Assembly: GCA_036245805.1 (NCBI GenBank)
Contig: BTRK01000006.1
Coordinates: forward strand, 52,197,257 to 52,261,256
DNA: 64,000 nucleotides
Source of the DNA: Pristionchus mayeri
Taxonomy: Eukaryota > Nematoda > Chromadorea > Rhabditida > Neodiplogasteridae
Reading direction: 5' to 3'
The position numbers were made by a program, and so were the translations under genes. How positions within the stretch are numbered: position 1 is the first letter of the stretch; each line of letters begins with the position of its first letter. Below the pieces are notes generated by a model, which saw nothing but the letters and a program-made list of their open reading frames with translations, was not told where the DNA came from and searched no databases. Below, piece after piece: positions 1-14,559 of this stretch.

Positions 1-92
1 AAGATGAAATACCCGATTATGAAATACCCGAAGATGTAATACCCGATTATGAAATACCCGAAGATGTAATACCCGAAGACGATATACCCGAA

Positions 93-3056
93 GATCCGAA
101 GATGTAATACCCGAAGATGCTATACCCGAAGATGTAATACCCGAAGATGAAATACCCGAAGATGTAATACCCGAAGATGAAATACCCGAAGACGCTATAC
201 CCGAAGATGCAATACCCGAAAATGAATTACCCGAAGATGTAATACACGAAGATGAAATACCCGAAGATGAAATACCCGAAGATGTAATACCCGAAGATGA
301 AATACCCGAAGATGTAATACCCGAAGATGTAATACCCGAAGACGCTATACCCGAAGATGTAATACCCGAACATGGAATACCCGAAGACGCTATACCCGAA
401 CATGGAATACCCGAAGATGAAATACCCGAAGATGTAATACCCGAAGACGATATACCCGAAGATCCGAAGATGTAATACCCGAAGATGCTATACCCGAAGA
501 TGTAATACCCGAAGATGTAATACACGAAGATGCTATACCCGAAGATGTAATACCCGAAGATGAAATACCCGAAGATGTAATACCCGAAGATGAAATACCC
601 GATTATGAAATATCCGAAGATGTAATACCCGATTATGAAATACCCGAGGATGTAATACCCGAAGACGATATACCCGAAGATCCGAAGATGTAATACCCGA
701 AGATGCTATACCCGAAGATGTAATACCCGAAGATGAAATACCCGAAGATGTAATACCCGAAGATGAAATACCCGAAGACGCTATACCCGAAGATGTAATA
801 CCCGAACATGGAATACCCGAAGACGCTATACCCGAAGATGAAAAACCCGAAGATGCAATACCCGAAGATGAAATACCCGAAGATGAAATACCCGAAGATG
901 TAATACCCGAAGATGTAATACCCGAAGATGAAATACCCGAAGATGTAATACCCGAAGATGAAATACCCGAAGATGTAATACCCGAAGATGTAATACCCGA
1001 AGACGCTATACCCGAAGATGTAATACTCGAAGATGAAATACCCGAAGATCCGAAGATGTAATACCCGAAGACGCTATACCCGAAGATGCAATACCCGAAG
1101 ATGAAATATCCGAAGATGTAATACCCGAAGACGCTATACCCGAACATGGAATACCCGAAGATGAAATACCCGAAGATGTAATACCCGAAGACGCTATACC
1201 CGAAGATGAAATACCCGAAAATGAAATACCCGAAGATGTAATACACGAAGATGAAATACCCGAAGATGTAATACCCGAAGATGCTATACCCGAAGATGTA
1301 ATACCCGAAGATGAAATACCCGATTATGAAATACCCGAAGATGTAATACCCGATTATGAAATACCCGAAGATGTAATACCCGAAGACGATATACCCGAAG
1401 ATCCGAAGATGTAATACCCGAAGATGCTATACCCGAAGATGTAATACCCGAAGATGAAATACCCGAAGATGTAATACCCGAAGATTAAATACCCGATTAT
1501 GAAATATCCGAAGATGTAATACCCGATTATGAAATACCCGAGGATGTAATACCCGAAGACGATATACCCGAAGATCCGAAGATGTAATACCCGAAGATGC
1601 TATACCCGAAGATGTAATACCCGAAGATGAAATACCCGAAGATGTAATACCCGAAGATGAAATACCCGATTATGAAATACCCGAAGATGTAATACCCGAA
1701 GATGTAATACCCGAAGACGCTATACCCGAAGATGTAATACCCGAAGATGTAATACCCGAAGATGAAAAACCCGAAGATGCAATACCCGAAGATGCAATAC
1801 CGGAAGATGAAATACCCGAAGATGTAATACCCGAAGATGTAATACGCGAAGATGAAAAACCCGAAGACGCTATACCCGAAGATGTAATACCCGAAGATGA
1901 AATACCCGAAGATGTAATACCCGAAGACGCTATACCCGAAGATGAAATACCTGAAAATGAAATACCCGAAGATGTAATACACGAAGATGAAATACCCGAC
2001 GATGAAATACCCGAAGACGCTATACCCGAAGATGAAATACCCGAAGATGTAATACCCGAAGATGTAATATCCGAAGATGAAATACCCGAAGATGTAATAC
2101 CCGAAGATGAAATACCCGAAGACGCTATACCCGAAGATGTAATACCCGAAGATGAAATACCCGAAGATGTAATACCCGAAGATGTAATACCCGAAGATGA
2201 AAAACCCGAAGATGCAATACCCGAAGATGAAATACCCGAAGATGTAATACCCGAAGATGTAATACCCGAAGATGCAATACCCGAAGATGTAATACCCGAA
2301 GATGTAATACCCGAAGATGAAAAACCCGAAGATGCAATACCCGAAGATGAAATACCCGAAGATGTAATACCCGAAGATGTAATACCCGAAGATGCAATAC
2401 CCGAAGATGAAATACCCGAAGATGAAATACCCGAAGATGCAATACCCGAAGATGTAATACCCGAAGATGAAATACCCGAAGATGTAATACCCGAAGATGA
2501 AATACCCGAAGATGAAATACCCGAAGATCCGAAGATGTAATACCCGAAGACGCTATACCCGAAGATGCAATACCCGAAGATGAAATATCCGAAGATGTAA
2601 TACCCGAAGACGCTATACCCGAACATGGAATACCCGAAGATGAAATACCCGAAGATGTAATACCCGAAGACGCTATACCCGAAGATGAAATACCCGAAAA
2701 TGAAATACCCGAAGATGTAATACACGAAGATGAAATACCCGAAGATGTATACCCGAAGATGCTATACCCGAAGATGTAATACCCGAAGATGAAATACCCG
2801 ATTATGAAATACCCGAAGATGTAATACCCGATTATGAAATACCCGAAGATGTAATACCCGAAGACGATATACCCGAAGATCCGAAGATGTAATACCCGAA
2901 GATGCTATACCCGAAGATGTAATACCCGAAGATGAAATACCCGAAGATGTAATACCCGAAGATTAAATACCCGATTATGAAATATCCGAAGATGTAATAC
3001 CCGATTATGAAATACCCGAGGATGTAATACCCGAAGACGATATACCCGAAGATCCG
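93..3056. repeat. 8-bp insertion ('junction') units, group 1
   Basis: A 23-bp unit with the core CCCGAAGATCCGAAGATG replaces the 15-bp unit, as if 8 bp of the unit had been duplicated by slippage. GATCCG starts at 93, 461, 679, 1,047, 1,400, 1,573, 2,526, 2,878 and 3,051. Most are preceded by a GACGATATA unit. Each shifts the + frame by two bases and gives the pentapeptide frame the ending Pro-Lys-Met-stop. Confidence 0.9.
1030..2000. repeat. Segmental duplication A, copy 1
   Basis: It matches 2,509-3,477 unit for unit, with an offset of 1,479 bp that becomes 1,478 after a 1-bp deletion at about 2,748 in copy 2. Shared rare markers are the GATTAA unit (1,483/2,961) and the junctions (1,047/2,526; 1,400/2,878; 1,573/3,051). 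Boundaries were placed by eye. Confidence 0.8.
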
Positions 3057-3477
3057 AAGATGTAATACCCGAAGATGCTATACCCGAAGATGTAATACCC
3101 GAAGATGAAATACCCGAAGATGTAATACCCGAAGATGAAATACCCGATTATGAAATACCCGAAGATGTAATACCCGAAGATGTAATACCCGAAGACGCTA
3201 TACCCGAAGATGTAATACCCGAAGATGTAATACCCGAAGATGAAAAACCCGAAGATGCAATACCCGAAGATGCAATACCGGAAGATGAAATACCCGAAGA
3301 TGTAATACCCGAAGATGTAATACGCGAAGATGAAAAACCCGAAGACGCTATACCCGAAGATGTAATACCCGAAGATGAAATACCCGAAGATGTAATACCC
3401 GAAGACGCTATACCCGAAGATGAAATACCTGAAAATGAAATACCCGAAGATGTAATACACGAAGATGAAATACCCGA
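2509..3477. repeat. Segmental duplication A, copy 2
   Basis: Second copy of 1,030-2,000, carrying a private 1-bp deletion near 2,748. It diverges at about 3,477, where an EHG unit replaces the downstream sequence of copy 1. Confidence 0.8.
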
Positions 3478-4126
3478 AGATGTAATACCCGAACATGGAA
3501 TACCCGAAAACGCTATACCCGAGATGTAATACCCGAAGATGCAATACCCGAAGATGAAATACCCGAAGATGAAATACCCGACGATGAAATACCCGAAGAC
3601 GCTATACCCGAAGATGAAATACCCGAAGATGTAATACCCGAAGATGTAATATCCGAAGATGAAATACCCGAAGATGTAATACCCGAAGATGAAATACCCG
3701 AAGACGCTATACCCGAAGATGTAATACCCGAAGATGAAATACCCGAAGATGTAATACCCGAAGATGTAATACCCGAAGATGAAAAACCCGAAGATGCAAT
3801 ACCCGAAGATGAAATACCCGAAGATGTAATACCCGAAGATGTAATACCCGAAGATGCAATACCCGAAGATGAAATACCCGAAGATGAAATACCCGAAGAT
3901 GCAATACCCGAAGATGCAATACCCGAAGATGAAATACCCGACGATGAAATACCCGAAGACGCTATACCCGAAGATGAAAAACCCGAAGATGCAATACCCG
4001 AAGATGCAATACCCGAAGATGAAATACCCGAAGATGTAATACCCGAAGATGTAATACCCGAAGATGAAAAACCCGAAGATGCAATACCCGAAGATGAAAT
4101 ACCCGAAGATGTAATACCCGAAGATG
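3475..4126. repeat. Segmental duplication B, copy 1
   Basis: It matches 5,852-6,503 at offset 2,377. It starts at the EHG and 14-bp CCCGAGATG landmark (3,518/5,895) and stays in register until a 15-bp unit difference near 4,127. Part of the same sequence recurs from about 8,327 (offset 4,726). Confidence 0.75.
3518..3531. repeat. 14-bp deletion unit (CCCGAGATGTAATA), founder tag
   Basis: One base is missing from the unit. It always follows an EHG unit and a GAAAACGCT unit. The same haplotype recurs at about 5,895, 17,668, 20,622, 31,033 and 35,159, so these six positions descend from a single mutated copy and trace segment movement over 31 kb. It moves the + frame by one base. Confidence 0.85.
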
Positions 4127-5851
4127 AAAAACCCGAAGATGCAATACCCGAAGATGAAATACCCGAAGATGAAATACCCGAAGATGTAATACCCGAAGAT
4201 GTAATACCCGAAGATGAAATACCCGAAGATGTAATACCCGAAGATGAAATACCCGAAGACGCTATACCCGAAGATGTAATACCCGAACATGGAATACCCG
4301 AAGACGCTATACCCGAAGATGCAATACCCGAAGATGCAATACCCGAAGATGAAATACCCGAAGATGTAATACCCGAAGATGTAATACGCGAAGATGAAAA
4401 ACCCGAAGATGCAATACCCGAAGATGAAATACCCGAAGATGTAATACCCGAAGATGTAATACCCGAAGATGAAAAACCCGAAGATGCAATACCCGAAGAT
4501 GAAATACCCGAAGATGAAATACCCGAAGATGTAATACCCGAAGATGTAATACCCGAAGATGAAATACCCGAAGATGTAATAACCGAAGATGAAATACCCG
4601 AAGACGCTATACCCGAAGATGTAATACCCGAACATGGAATACCCGAAGACGCTATACCCGAAGATGAAAAACCCGAAGATGCAATACCCGAAGATGAAAT
4701 ACCCGAAGATGAAATACCCGAAGATGTAATACCCGAAGATGTAATACCCGAAGATGAAATACCCGAAGATGTAATACCCGAAGATGTAATACCCGAAGAT
4801 GAAAAACCCGAAGATGCAATACCCGAAGATGAAATACCCGAAGATGAAATACCCGAAGATGTAATACCCGAAGATGTAATACCCGAAGATGAAATACCCG
4901 AAGATGTAATACCCGAAGATGAAATACCCGAAGACGCTATACCCGAAGATGTAATACCCGAACATGGAATACCCGAAGACGCTATACCCGAAGATGCAAT
5001 ACCCGAAGATGCAATACCCGAAGATGAAATACCCGAAGATGTAATACCCGAAGATGTAATACGCGAAGATGAAAAACCCGAAGATGCAATACCCGAAGAT
5101 GAAATACCCGAAGATGTAATACCCGAAGATGTAATACCCGAAGATGAAAAACCCGAAGATGCAATACCCGAAGATGTAATACCCGAAGATGAAATACCCG
5201 AAGATGTAATACCCGAAGATGAAATACCCGAAGACGCTATACCCGAAGATGTAATACCCGAACATGGAATACCCGAAGACGCTATACCCGAAGATGCAAT
5301 ACCCGAAGATGCAATACCCGAAGATGAAATACCCGAAGATGTAATACCCGAAGATGTAATACCCGAACATGGAATACCCGAAGACGCTATACCCGAAGAT
5401 GAAAAACCCGAAGATGCAATACCCGAAGATGAAATACCCGAAGATGAAATACCCGAAGATGTAATACCCGAAGATGTAATACCCGAAGATGAAATACCCG
5501 AAGATGTAATACCCGAAGATGAAATACCCGAAGATGTAATACCCGAAGATGTAATACCCGAAGACGCTATACCCGAAGATGTAATACCCGAAGATGAAAT
5601 ACCCGAAGATCCGAAGATGTAATACCCGAAGACGCTATACCCGAAGATGCAATACCCGAAGATGAAATATCCGAAGATGTAATACCCGAAGACGCTATAC
5701 CCGAACATGGAATACCCGAAGATGAAATACCCGAAGATGTAATACCCGAAGACGCTATACCCGAAGATGAAATACCCGAAAATGAAATACCCGAAGATGT
5801 AATACACGAAGATGAAATACCCGAAGATGTAATACCCGAAGATGCTATACC

Positions 5852-6503
5852 CGAAGATGTAATACCCGAACATGGAATACCCGAAAACGCTATACCCGAG
5901 ATGTAATACCCGAAGATGCAATACCCGAAGATGAAATACCCGAAGATGAAATACCCGACGATGAAATACCCGAAGACGCTATACCCGAAGATGAAATACC
6001 CGAAGATGTAATACCCGAAGATGTAATATCCGAAGATGAAATACCCGAAGATGTAATACCCGAAGATGAAATACCCGAAGACGCTATACCCGAAGATGTA
6101 ATACCCGAAGATGAAATACCCGAAGATGTAATACCCGAAGATGTAATACCCGAAGATGAAAAACCCGAAGATGCAATACCCGAAGATGAAATACCCGAAG
6201 ATGTAATACCCGAAGATGTAATACCCGAAGATGCAATACCCGAAGATGAAATACCCGAAGATGAAATACCCGAAGATGCAATACCCGAAGATGCAATACC
6301 CGAAGATGAAATACCCGACGATGAAATACCCGAAGACGCTATACCCGAAGATGAAAAACCCGAAGATGCAATACCCGAAGATGCAATACCCGAAGATGAA
6401 ATACCCGAAGATGTAATACCCGAAGATGTAATACCCGAAGATGAAAAACCCGAAGATGCAATACCCGAAGATGAAATACCCGAAGATGTAATACCCGAAG
6501 ATG
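5852..6503. repeat. Segmental duplication B, copy 2
   Basis: Copy of 3,475-4,126. Beyond about 6,503 the two remain similar but differ by whole units. It also aligns with about 8,327 onward at offset 2,349 until a single base difference near 6,622. Confidence 0.75.
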
Positions 6504-7342
6504 TAATACCCGAAGATGAAAAACCCGAAGATGCAATACCCGAAGATGAAATACCCGAAGATGAAATACCCGAAGATGTAATACCCGAAGATGTAATACC
6601 CGAAGATGAAATACCCGAAGATGAAATACCCGAAGATGAAATACCCGAAGACGCTATACCCGAAGATGTAATACCCGAACATGGAATACCCGAAGATGCA
6701 ATACCCGAAGATGCAATACCCGAAGATGCAATACCCGAAGATGAAATACCCGAAGATGTAATACCCGAAGATGTAATACGCGAAGATGAAAAACCCGAAG
6801 ATGCAATACCCGAAGATGAAATACCCGAAGATGTAATACCCGAAGATGTAATACCCGAAGATGAAAAACCCGAAGATGCAATACCCGAAGATGAAATACC
6901 CGAAGATGAAATACCCGAAGATGTAATACCCGAAGATGTAATACCAGAAGATGAAATACCCGAAGATGTAATAACCGAAGATGAAATACCCGAAGATGTA
7001 ATAACCGAAGATGAAATACCCGAAGATGAAAAACCCGAAGATGCAATACCCGAAGATGAAATACCCGAAGATGAAATACCCGAAGATGTAATACCCGAAG
7101 ATGTAATACCCGAAGATGAAATACCCGAAGATGTAATACCCGAAGATGAAATACCCGAAGATGTAATACCCGAAGATGTAATACCCGAAGACGCTATACC
7201 CGAAGATGTAATACCCGAAGATGAAATACCCGAAGATCCGAAGATGTAATACCCGAAGACGCTATACCCGAAGATGCAATACCCGAAGATGAAATATCCG
7301 AAGATGTAATACCCGAAGACGCTATACCCGAACATGGAATAC

Positions 7343-9297
7343 CCGAAGATGAAATACCCGAAGATGTAATACCCGAAGACGCTATACCCGAAGATGAAAT
7401 ACCCGAAAATGAAATACCCGAAGATGTAATACACGAAGATGTAATACCCGAAGATGCTATACCCGAAGATGTAATACCCGAAGATGAAATACCCGAAGAT
7501 GTAATACCCGAAGATGAAATACCCGATTATGAAATACCCGAAGATGTAATACCCGAAGATGTAATACCCGAAGACGCTATACCCGAAGATGTAATACCCG
7601 AAGATGAAATACCCGAAGATGTAATACCCGAAGACGCTATACCCGAAGATGAAATACCCGAAAATGAAATACCCGAAGATGTAATACACGAAGATGAAAT
7701 ACCCGAAGATGTAATACCCGAAGATGCTATACCCGAAGATGTAATACCCGAAGATGAAATACCCGAAGATGTAATACCCGAAGATGAAATACCCGATTAT
7801 GAAATACCCGAAGATGTAATACCCGAAGATGTAATACCCGAAGACGCTATACCCGAAGATGTAATACCCGAAGATGAAATACCCGAAGATGTAATACCCG
7901 AAGACGCTATACCCGAAGATGAAATACCCGAAAATGAAATACCCGAAGATGTAATACACGAAGATGAAATACCCGAAGATGTAATACCCGAAGATGCTAT
8001 ACCCGAAGATGTAATACCCAAAGACGCAATACCCGAAGATGCAATACCCGAGGATGTAATACCCGAAGATCCGAAGATGTAATGCCCGAAGACGCTATAC
8101 CCGAAGATGCAATACCCGAAGACGCTATACCCGAACATGGAATACCCGAAGATGAAATACCCGAAGATGTTATACCCGAAGACGCTATACCCGAAGATCC
8201 GAAGATGTAATACCCGAAGATGAAATACCCGAAGATGTAATACCCGAAGATGCAATACCCGAAGACGCTATACCCGAACATGGAATACCCGAAGATGAAA
8301 TACCCGAAGATGTTATACCCGAAGACGCTATACCCGAAGATGAAATACCCGAAGATGTAATACCCGAAGATGTAATATCCGAAGATGAAATACCCGAAGA
8401 TGTAATACCCGAAGATGAAATACCCGAAGACGCTATACCCGAAGATGTAATACCCGAAGATGAAATACCCGAAGATGTAATACCCGAAGATGTAATACCC
8501 GAAGATGAAAAACCCGAAGATGCAATACCCGAAGATGAAATACCCGAAGATGTAATACCCGAAGATGTAATACCCGAAGATGCAATACCCGAAGATGAAA
8601 TACCCGAAGATGAAATACCCGAAGATGCAATACCCGAAGATGCAATACCCGAAGATGAAATACCCGACGATGAAATACCCGAAGACGCTATACCCGAAGA
8701 TGAAAAACCCGAAGATGCAATACCCGAAGATGCAATACCCGAAGATGAAATACCCGAAGATGTAATACCCGAAGATGTAATACCCGAAGATGAAAAACCC
8801 GAAGATGCAATACCCGAAGATGAAATACCCGAAGATGTAATACCCGAAGATGTAATACCCGAAGATGAAAAACCCGAAGATGCAATACCCGAAGATGAAA
8901 TACCCGAAGATGAAATACCCGAAGATGTAATACCCGAAGATGTAATACCCGAAGATGAAATACCCGAAGATGTAATACCCGAAGATGAAATACCCGAAGA
9001 CGCTATACCCGAAGATGTAATACCCGAACATGGAATACCCGAAGACGCTATACCCGAAGATGCAATACCCGAAGATGCAATACCCGAAGATGAAATACCC
9101 GAAGATGTAATACCCGAAGATGTAATACGCGAAGATGAAAAACCCGAAGATGCAATACCCGAAGATGAAATACCCGAAGATGTAATACCCGAAGATGTAA
9201 TACCCGAAGATGTAATACCCGAAGATGAAATACCCGAAGATGTAATACCCGAAGATGAAATACCCGAAGACGCTATACCCGAAGATGTAATACCCGA
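7343..9297. repeat. Segmental duplication C, copy 1
   Basis: About 1.95 kb matching 10,878-12,832 at a constant offset of 3,535, including the junctions 8,068/11,603 and 8,196/11,731 and the rare ATGCCC and GTTATA units. No difference was noticed in the lines compared. The first part also occurs in a third copy from about 9,770 (offset 2,424). Confidence 0.75.
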
Positions 9298-9769
9298 AGA
9301 TGTAATACCCGAAGATGTAATACCCGAAGACGCTATACCCGAAGATGTAATACCCTAAGATAAAATACCCGAAGATGAAATACCCGAAGACGCTATACCC
9401 GAAGATGTAATACCCGAACATGGAATACCCGAAGACGCTATACCCGAAGATGAAAAACCCGAAGATGCAATACCCGAAGATGAAATACCCGAAGATGAAA
9501 TACCCGAAGATGTAATACCCGAAGATGTAATACCCGAAGATGAAATACCCGAAGATGTAATACCCGAAGATGAAATACCCGAAGATGTAATACCCGAAGA
9601 TGTAATACCCGAAGACGCTATACCCGAAGATATAATACCCGAAGATGAAATACCCGAAGATCCGAAGATGTAATACCCGAAGACGCTATACCCGAAGATG
9701 CAATACCCGAAGATGAAATATCCGAAGATGTAATACCCGAAGACGCTATACCCGAACATGGAATACCCG

Positions 9770-10910
9770 AAGATGAAATACCCGAAGATGTAATACCCGA
9801 AGACGCTATACCCGAAGATGAAATACCCGAAAATGAAATACCCGAAGATGTAATACACGAAGATGTAATACCCGAAGATGCTATACCCGAAGATGTAATA
9901 CCCGAAGATGAAATACCCGAAGATGTAATACCCGAAGATGAAATACCCGATTATGAAATACCCGAAGATGTAATACCCGAAGATGTAATACCCGAAGACG
10001 CTATACCCGAAGATGTAATACCCGAAGATGAAATACCCGAAGATGTAATACCCGAAGACGCTATACCCGAAGATGAAATACCCGAAAATGAAATACCCGA
10101 AGATGTAATACACGAAGATGAAATACCCGAAGATGTAATACCCGAAGATGCTATACCCGAAGATGTAATACCCGAAGATGAAATACCCGAAGATGTAATA
10201 CCCGAAGATGAAATACCCGATTATGAAATACCCGAAGATGTAATACCCGAAGATGTAATACCCGAAGACGCTATACCCGAAGATGTAATACCCGAAGATG
10301 AAATACCCGAAGATGTAATACCCGAAGACGCTATACCCGAAGATGAAATACCCGAAAATGAAATACCCGAAGATGTAATACACGAAGATGAAATACCCGA
10401 AGATGTAATACCCGAAGATGCTATACCCGAAGATGTAATACCCAAAGACGCAATACCCGAAGATGCAATACCCGAGGATGTAATACCCGAAGATCCGAAG
10501 ATGTAATGCCCGAAGACGCTATACCCGAAGATGCAATACCCGAAGACGCTATACCCGAACATGGAATACCCGAAGATGAAATACCCGAAGATGTTATACC
10601 CGAAGACGCTATACCCGAAGATCCGAAGATGTAATACCCGAAGATGAAATACCCGAAGATGTAATACCCGAAGATGCAATACCCGAAGACGCTATACCCG
10701 AACATGGAATACCCGAAGATGAAATACCCGAAGATGTTATACCCGAAGACGCTATACCCGAAGATGAAATACCCGAAGATGTAATACCCGAAGATGTAAT
10801 ATCCGAAGATGAAATACCCGAAGATGTAATACCCGAAGATGAAATACCCGAAGACGCTATACCCGAAGATGTAATACCCGAAGATGAAATACCCGAAGAT
10901 GTAATACCCG
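9770..10910. repeat. Tandem duplication D (1,111-bp period), copy 1
   Basis: It aligns to 10,881-12,020 at offset 1,111, including junctions 10,492/11,603 and 10,620/11,731. The copies overlap by about 30 bp, as expected for a head-to-tail duplication by unequal exchange. 1,111 is 74 units of 15 bp plus 1: two extra junctions contribute 16 bp. Confidence 0.78.
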
Positions 10911-12832
10911 AAGACGCTATACCCGAAGATGAAATACCCGAAAATGAAATACCCGAAGATGTAATACACGAAGATGTAATACCCGAAGATGCTATACCCG
11001 AAGATGTAATACCCGAAGATGAAATACCCGAAGATGTAATACCCGAAGATGAAATACCCGATTATGAAATACCCGAAGATGTAATACCCGAAGATGTAAT
11101 ACCCGAAGACGCTATACCCGAAGATGTAATACCCGAAGATGAAATACCCGAAGATGTAATACCCGAAGACGCTATACCCGAAGATGAAATACCCGAAAAT
11201 GAAATACCCGAAGATGTAATACACGAAGATGAAATACCCGAAGATGTAATACCCGAAGATGCTATACCCGAAGATGTAATACCCGAAGATGAAATACCCG
11301 AAGATGTAATACCCGAAGATGAAATACCCGATTATGAAATACCCGAAGATGTAATACCCGAAGATGTAATACCCGAAGACGCTATACCCGAAGATGTAAT
11401 ACCCGAAGATGAAATACCCGAAGATGTAATACCCGAAGACGCTATACCCGAAGATGAAATACCCGAAAATGAAATACCCGAAGATGTAATACACGAAGAT
11501 GAAATACCCGAAGATGTAATACCCGAAGATGCTATACCCGAAGATGTAATACCCAAAGACGCAATACCCGAAGATGCAATACCCGAGGATGTAATACCCG
11601 AAGATCCGAAGATGTAATGCCCGAAGACGCTATACCCGAAGATGCAATACCCGAAGACGCTATACCCGAACATGGAATACCCGAAGATGAAATACCCGAA
11701 GATGTTATACCCGAAGACGCTATACCCGAAGATCCGAAGATGTAATACCCGAAGATGAAATACCCGAAGATGTAATACCCGAAGATGCAATACCCGAAGA
11801 CGCTATACCCGAACATGGAATACCCGAAGATGAAATACCCGAAGATGTTATACCCGAAGACGCTATACCCGAAGATGAAATACCCGAAGATGTAATACCC
11901 GAAGATGTAATATCCGAAGATGAAATACCCGAAGATGTAATACCCGAAGATGAAATACCCGAAGACGCTATACCCGAAGATGTAATACCCGAAGATGAAA
12001 TACCCGAAGATGTAATACCCGAAGATGTAATACCCGAAGATGAAAAACCCGAAGATGCAATACCCGAAGATGAAATACCCGAAGATGTAATACCCGAAGA
12101 TGTAATACCCGAAGATGCAATACCCGAAGATGAAATACCCGAAGATGAAATACCCGAAGATGCAATACCCGAAGATGCAATACCCGAAGATGAAATACCC
12201 GACGATGAAATACCCGAAGACGCTATACCCGAAGATGAAAAACCCGAAGATGCAATACCCGAAGATGCAATACCCGAAGATGAAATACCCGAAGATGTAA
12301 TACCCGAAGATGTAATACCCGAAGATGAAAAACCCGAAGATGCAATACCCGAAGATGAAATACCCGAAGATGTAATACCCGAAGATGTAATACCCGAAGA
12401 TGAAAAACCCGAAGATGCAATACCCGAAGATGAAATACCCGAAGATGAAATACCCGAAGATGTAATACCCGAAGATGTAATACCCGAAGATGAAATACCC
12501 GAAGATGTAATACCCGAAGATGAAATACCCGAAGACGCTATACCCGAAGATGTAATACCCGAACATGGAATACCCGAAGACGCTATACCCGAAGATGCAA
12601 TACCCGAAGATGCAATACCCGAAGATGAAATACCCGAAGATGTAATACCCGAAGATGTAATACGCGAAGATGAAAAACCCGAAGATGCAATACCCGAAGA
12701 TGAAATACCCGAAGATGTAATACCCGAAGATGTAATACCCGAAGATGTAATACCCGAAGATGAAATACCCGAAGATGTAATACCCGAAGATGAAATACCC
12801 GAAGACGCTATACCCGAAGATGTAATACCCGA
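10878..12832. repeat. Segmental duplication C, copy 2
   Basis: Second copy of 7,343-9,297. It diverges at about 12,832, where an EHG unit replaces a GTA unit. Confidence 0.75.
10881..12020. repeat. Tandem duplication D (1,111-bp period), copy 2
   Basis: Second copy of 9,770-10,910. It diverges at about 12,021 into GATGAAAAACCC-type units. Confidence 0.78.
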
Positions 12833-13950
12833 ACATGGAATACCCGAAGACGCTATACCCGAAGATGCAATACCCGAAGATGCAATACCCGAAGATGAAA
12901 TACCCGAAGATGTAATACCCGAAGATGTAATACGCGAAGATGAAAAACCCGAAGATGCAATACCCGAAGATGAAATACCCGAAGATGTAATACCCGAAGA
13001 TGTAATACCCGAAGATGAAAAACCCGAAGATGCAATACCCGAAGATGAAATACCCGAAGATGAAATACCCGAAGATGTAATACCCGAAGATGTAATACCC
13101 GAAGATGAAATACCCGAAGATGTAATAACCGAACATGGAATACCCGAAGACGCTATACCCGAAGATGAAAAACCCGAAGATGCAATACCCGAAGATGAAA
13201 TACCCGAAGAAGAAATACCCGAAGATGTAATACCCGAAGATGTAATACCCGAAGATGAAATACCCGAAGATGTAATACCCGAAGATGAAATACCCGAAGA
13301 TGTAATACCCGAAGATGTAATACCCGAAGACGCTATACCCGAAGATGTAATACCCGAAGATGAAATACCCGAAGATCCGAAGATGTAATACCCGAAGACG
13401 CTATACCCGAAGATGCAATACCCGAAGATGAAATATCCGAAGATGTAATACCCGAAGACGCTATACCCGAACATGGAATACCCGAAGATGAAATACCCGA
13501 AGATGTAATACCCGAAGACGCTATACCCGAAGATGAAATACCCGAAAATGAAATACCCGAAGATGTAATACACGAAGATGTAATACCCGAAGATGCTATA
13601 CCCGAAGATGTAATACCCGAAGATGAAATACCCGAAGATGTAATACCCGAAGATGAAATACCCGATTATGAAATACCCGAAGATGTAATACCCGAAGATG
13701 TAATACCCGAAGACGCTATACCCGAAGATGTAATACCCGAAGATGAAATACCCGAAGATGTAATACCCGAAGACGCTATACCCGAAGATGAAATACCCGA
13801 AAATGAAATACCCGAAGATGTAATACACGAAGATGAAATACCCGAAGATGTAATACCCGAAGATGCTATACCCGAAGATGTAATACCCAAAGACGCAATA
13901 CCCGAAGATGCAATACCCGAGGATGTAATACCCGAAGATCCGAAGATGTA

Positions 13951-14559
13951 ATGCCCGAAGACGCTATACCCGAAGATGCAATACCCGAAGACGCTATACC
14001 CGAAGACGCTATACCCGAAGATGCAATACCCGAAGATGAAATATCCGAAGATGTAATACCCGAAGACGCTATACCCGAACATGGAATACCCGAAGATGAA
14101 ATACCCGAAGATGTAATACCCGAAGACGCTATACCCGAAGATGAAATACCCGAAAATGAAATACCCGAAGATGTAATACACGAAGATGTAATACCCGAAG
14201 ATGCTATACCCGAAGATGTAATACCCGAAGATGAAATACCCGAAGATGTAATACCCGAAGATGAAATACCCGATTATGAAATACCCGAAGATGTAATACC
14301 CGAAGATGTAATACCCGAAGACGCTATACCCGAAGATGTAATACCCGAAGATGAAATACCCGAAGATGTAATACCCGAAGACGCTATACCCGAAGATGAA
14401 ATACCCGAAAATGAAATACCCGAAGATGTAATACACGAAGATGAAATACCCGAAGATGTAATACCCGAAGATGCTATACCCGAAGATGTAATACCCAAAG
14501 ACGCAATACCCGAAGATGCAATACCCGAGGATGTAATACCCGAAGATCCGAAGATGTAA
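13951..14559 (+). other. ATG-initiated pentapeptide reading block, 202 codons, probably not a gene
   Basis: A single A-to-G change turns ATACCC into ATGCCC and gives the IPEDx frame a rare ATG. It reads Met-Pro-Glu-Asp-Ala, then about 39 pentapeptides, and ends Pro-Lys-Met-stop at the junction 14,545. The same ATGCCC unit occurs near 8,082, 10,506 and 11,617, but there the next junction stops the frame after about 40 codons. There is no ribosome-binding site or unique 5' sequence, and no known family is recognised. It is most likely an accidental open frame. Confidence 0.15.

Larger units (their letters stand above)
1..3474. repeat. Array domain 1: mixed variants, dense junction units
   Basis: This stretch mixes GTA, GAA, GACGCT and GATTAT units, with nine 8-bp junction units in about 3 kb. 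Two units read GATTAA in place of GATGAA (1,483 and 2,961), which puts a TAA in the pentapeptide frame. A 1-bp deletion near 2,748 (GTATACCC in place of GTAATACCC) is private to the second copy of the internal duplication. No unique sequence or gene is visible. Confidence 0.8.
5608..14550. repeat. 8-bp insertion units, group 2
   Basis: GATCCG starts at 5,608; 7,235; 8,068; 8,196; 9,659; 10,492; 10,620; 11,603; 11,731; 13,374; 13,937; 14,545. The preceding unit is GATGAA (5,608, 7,235, 9,659, 13,374), GAGGATGTA (8,068, 10,492, 11,603, 13,937, 14,545) or GACGCT (8,196, 10,620, 11,731). These sub-lineages track the segmental duplications. Confidence 0.9.

Noticed and set aside
3854..4039. Short forward frame with Tyr-Pro-Lys-Met-Lys/Gln repeats (also near 6,231, 8,580, 12,115, 47,564 and 51,405)
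   Set aside because: It is open only where GTA units are lacking, because GATGTAA gives a stop in this frame. It is a shadow of local unit composition.
13951..14559. Calling the ATG-led IPEDx block a CDS
   Set aside because: Its ATG is a single-base variant of the satellite, both flanks are the same array, and it ends at a junction stop. It is listed only as an open block.
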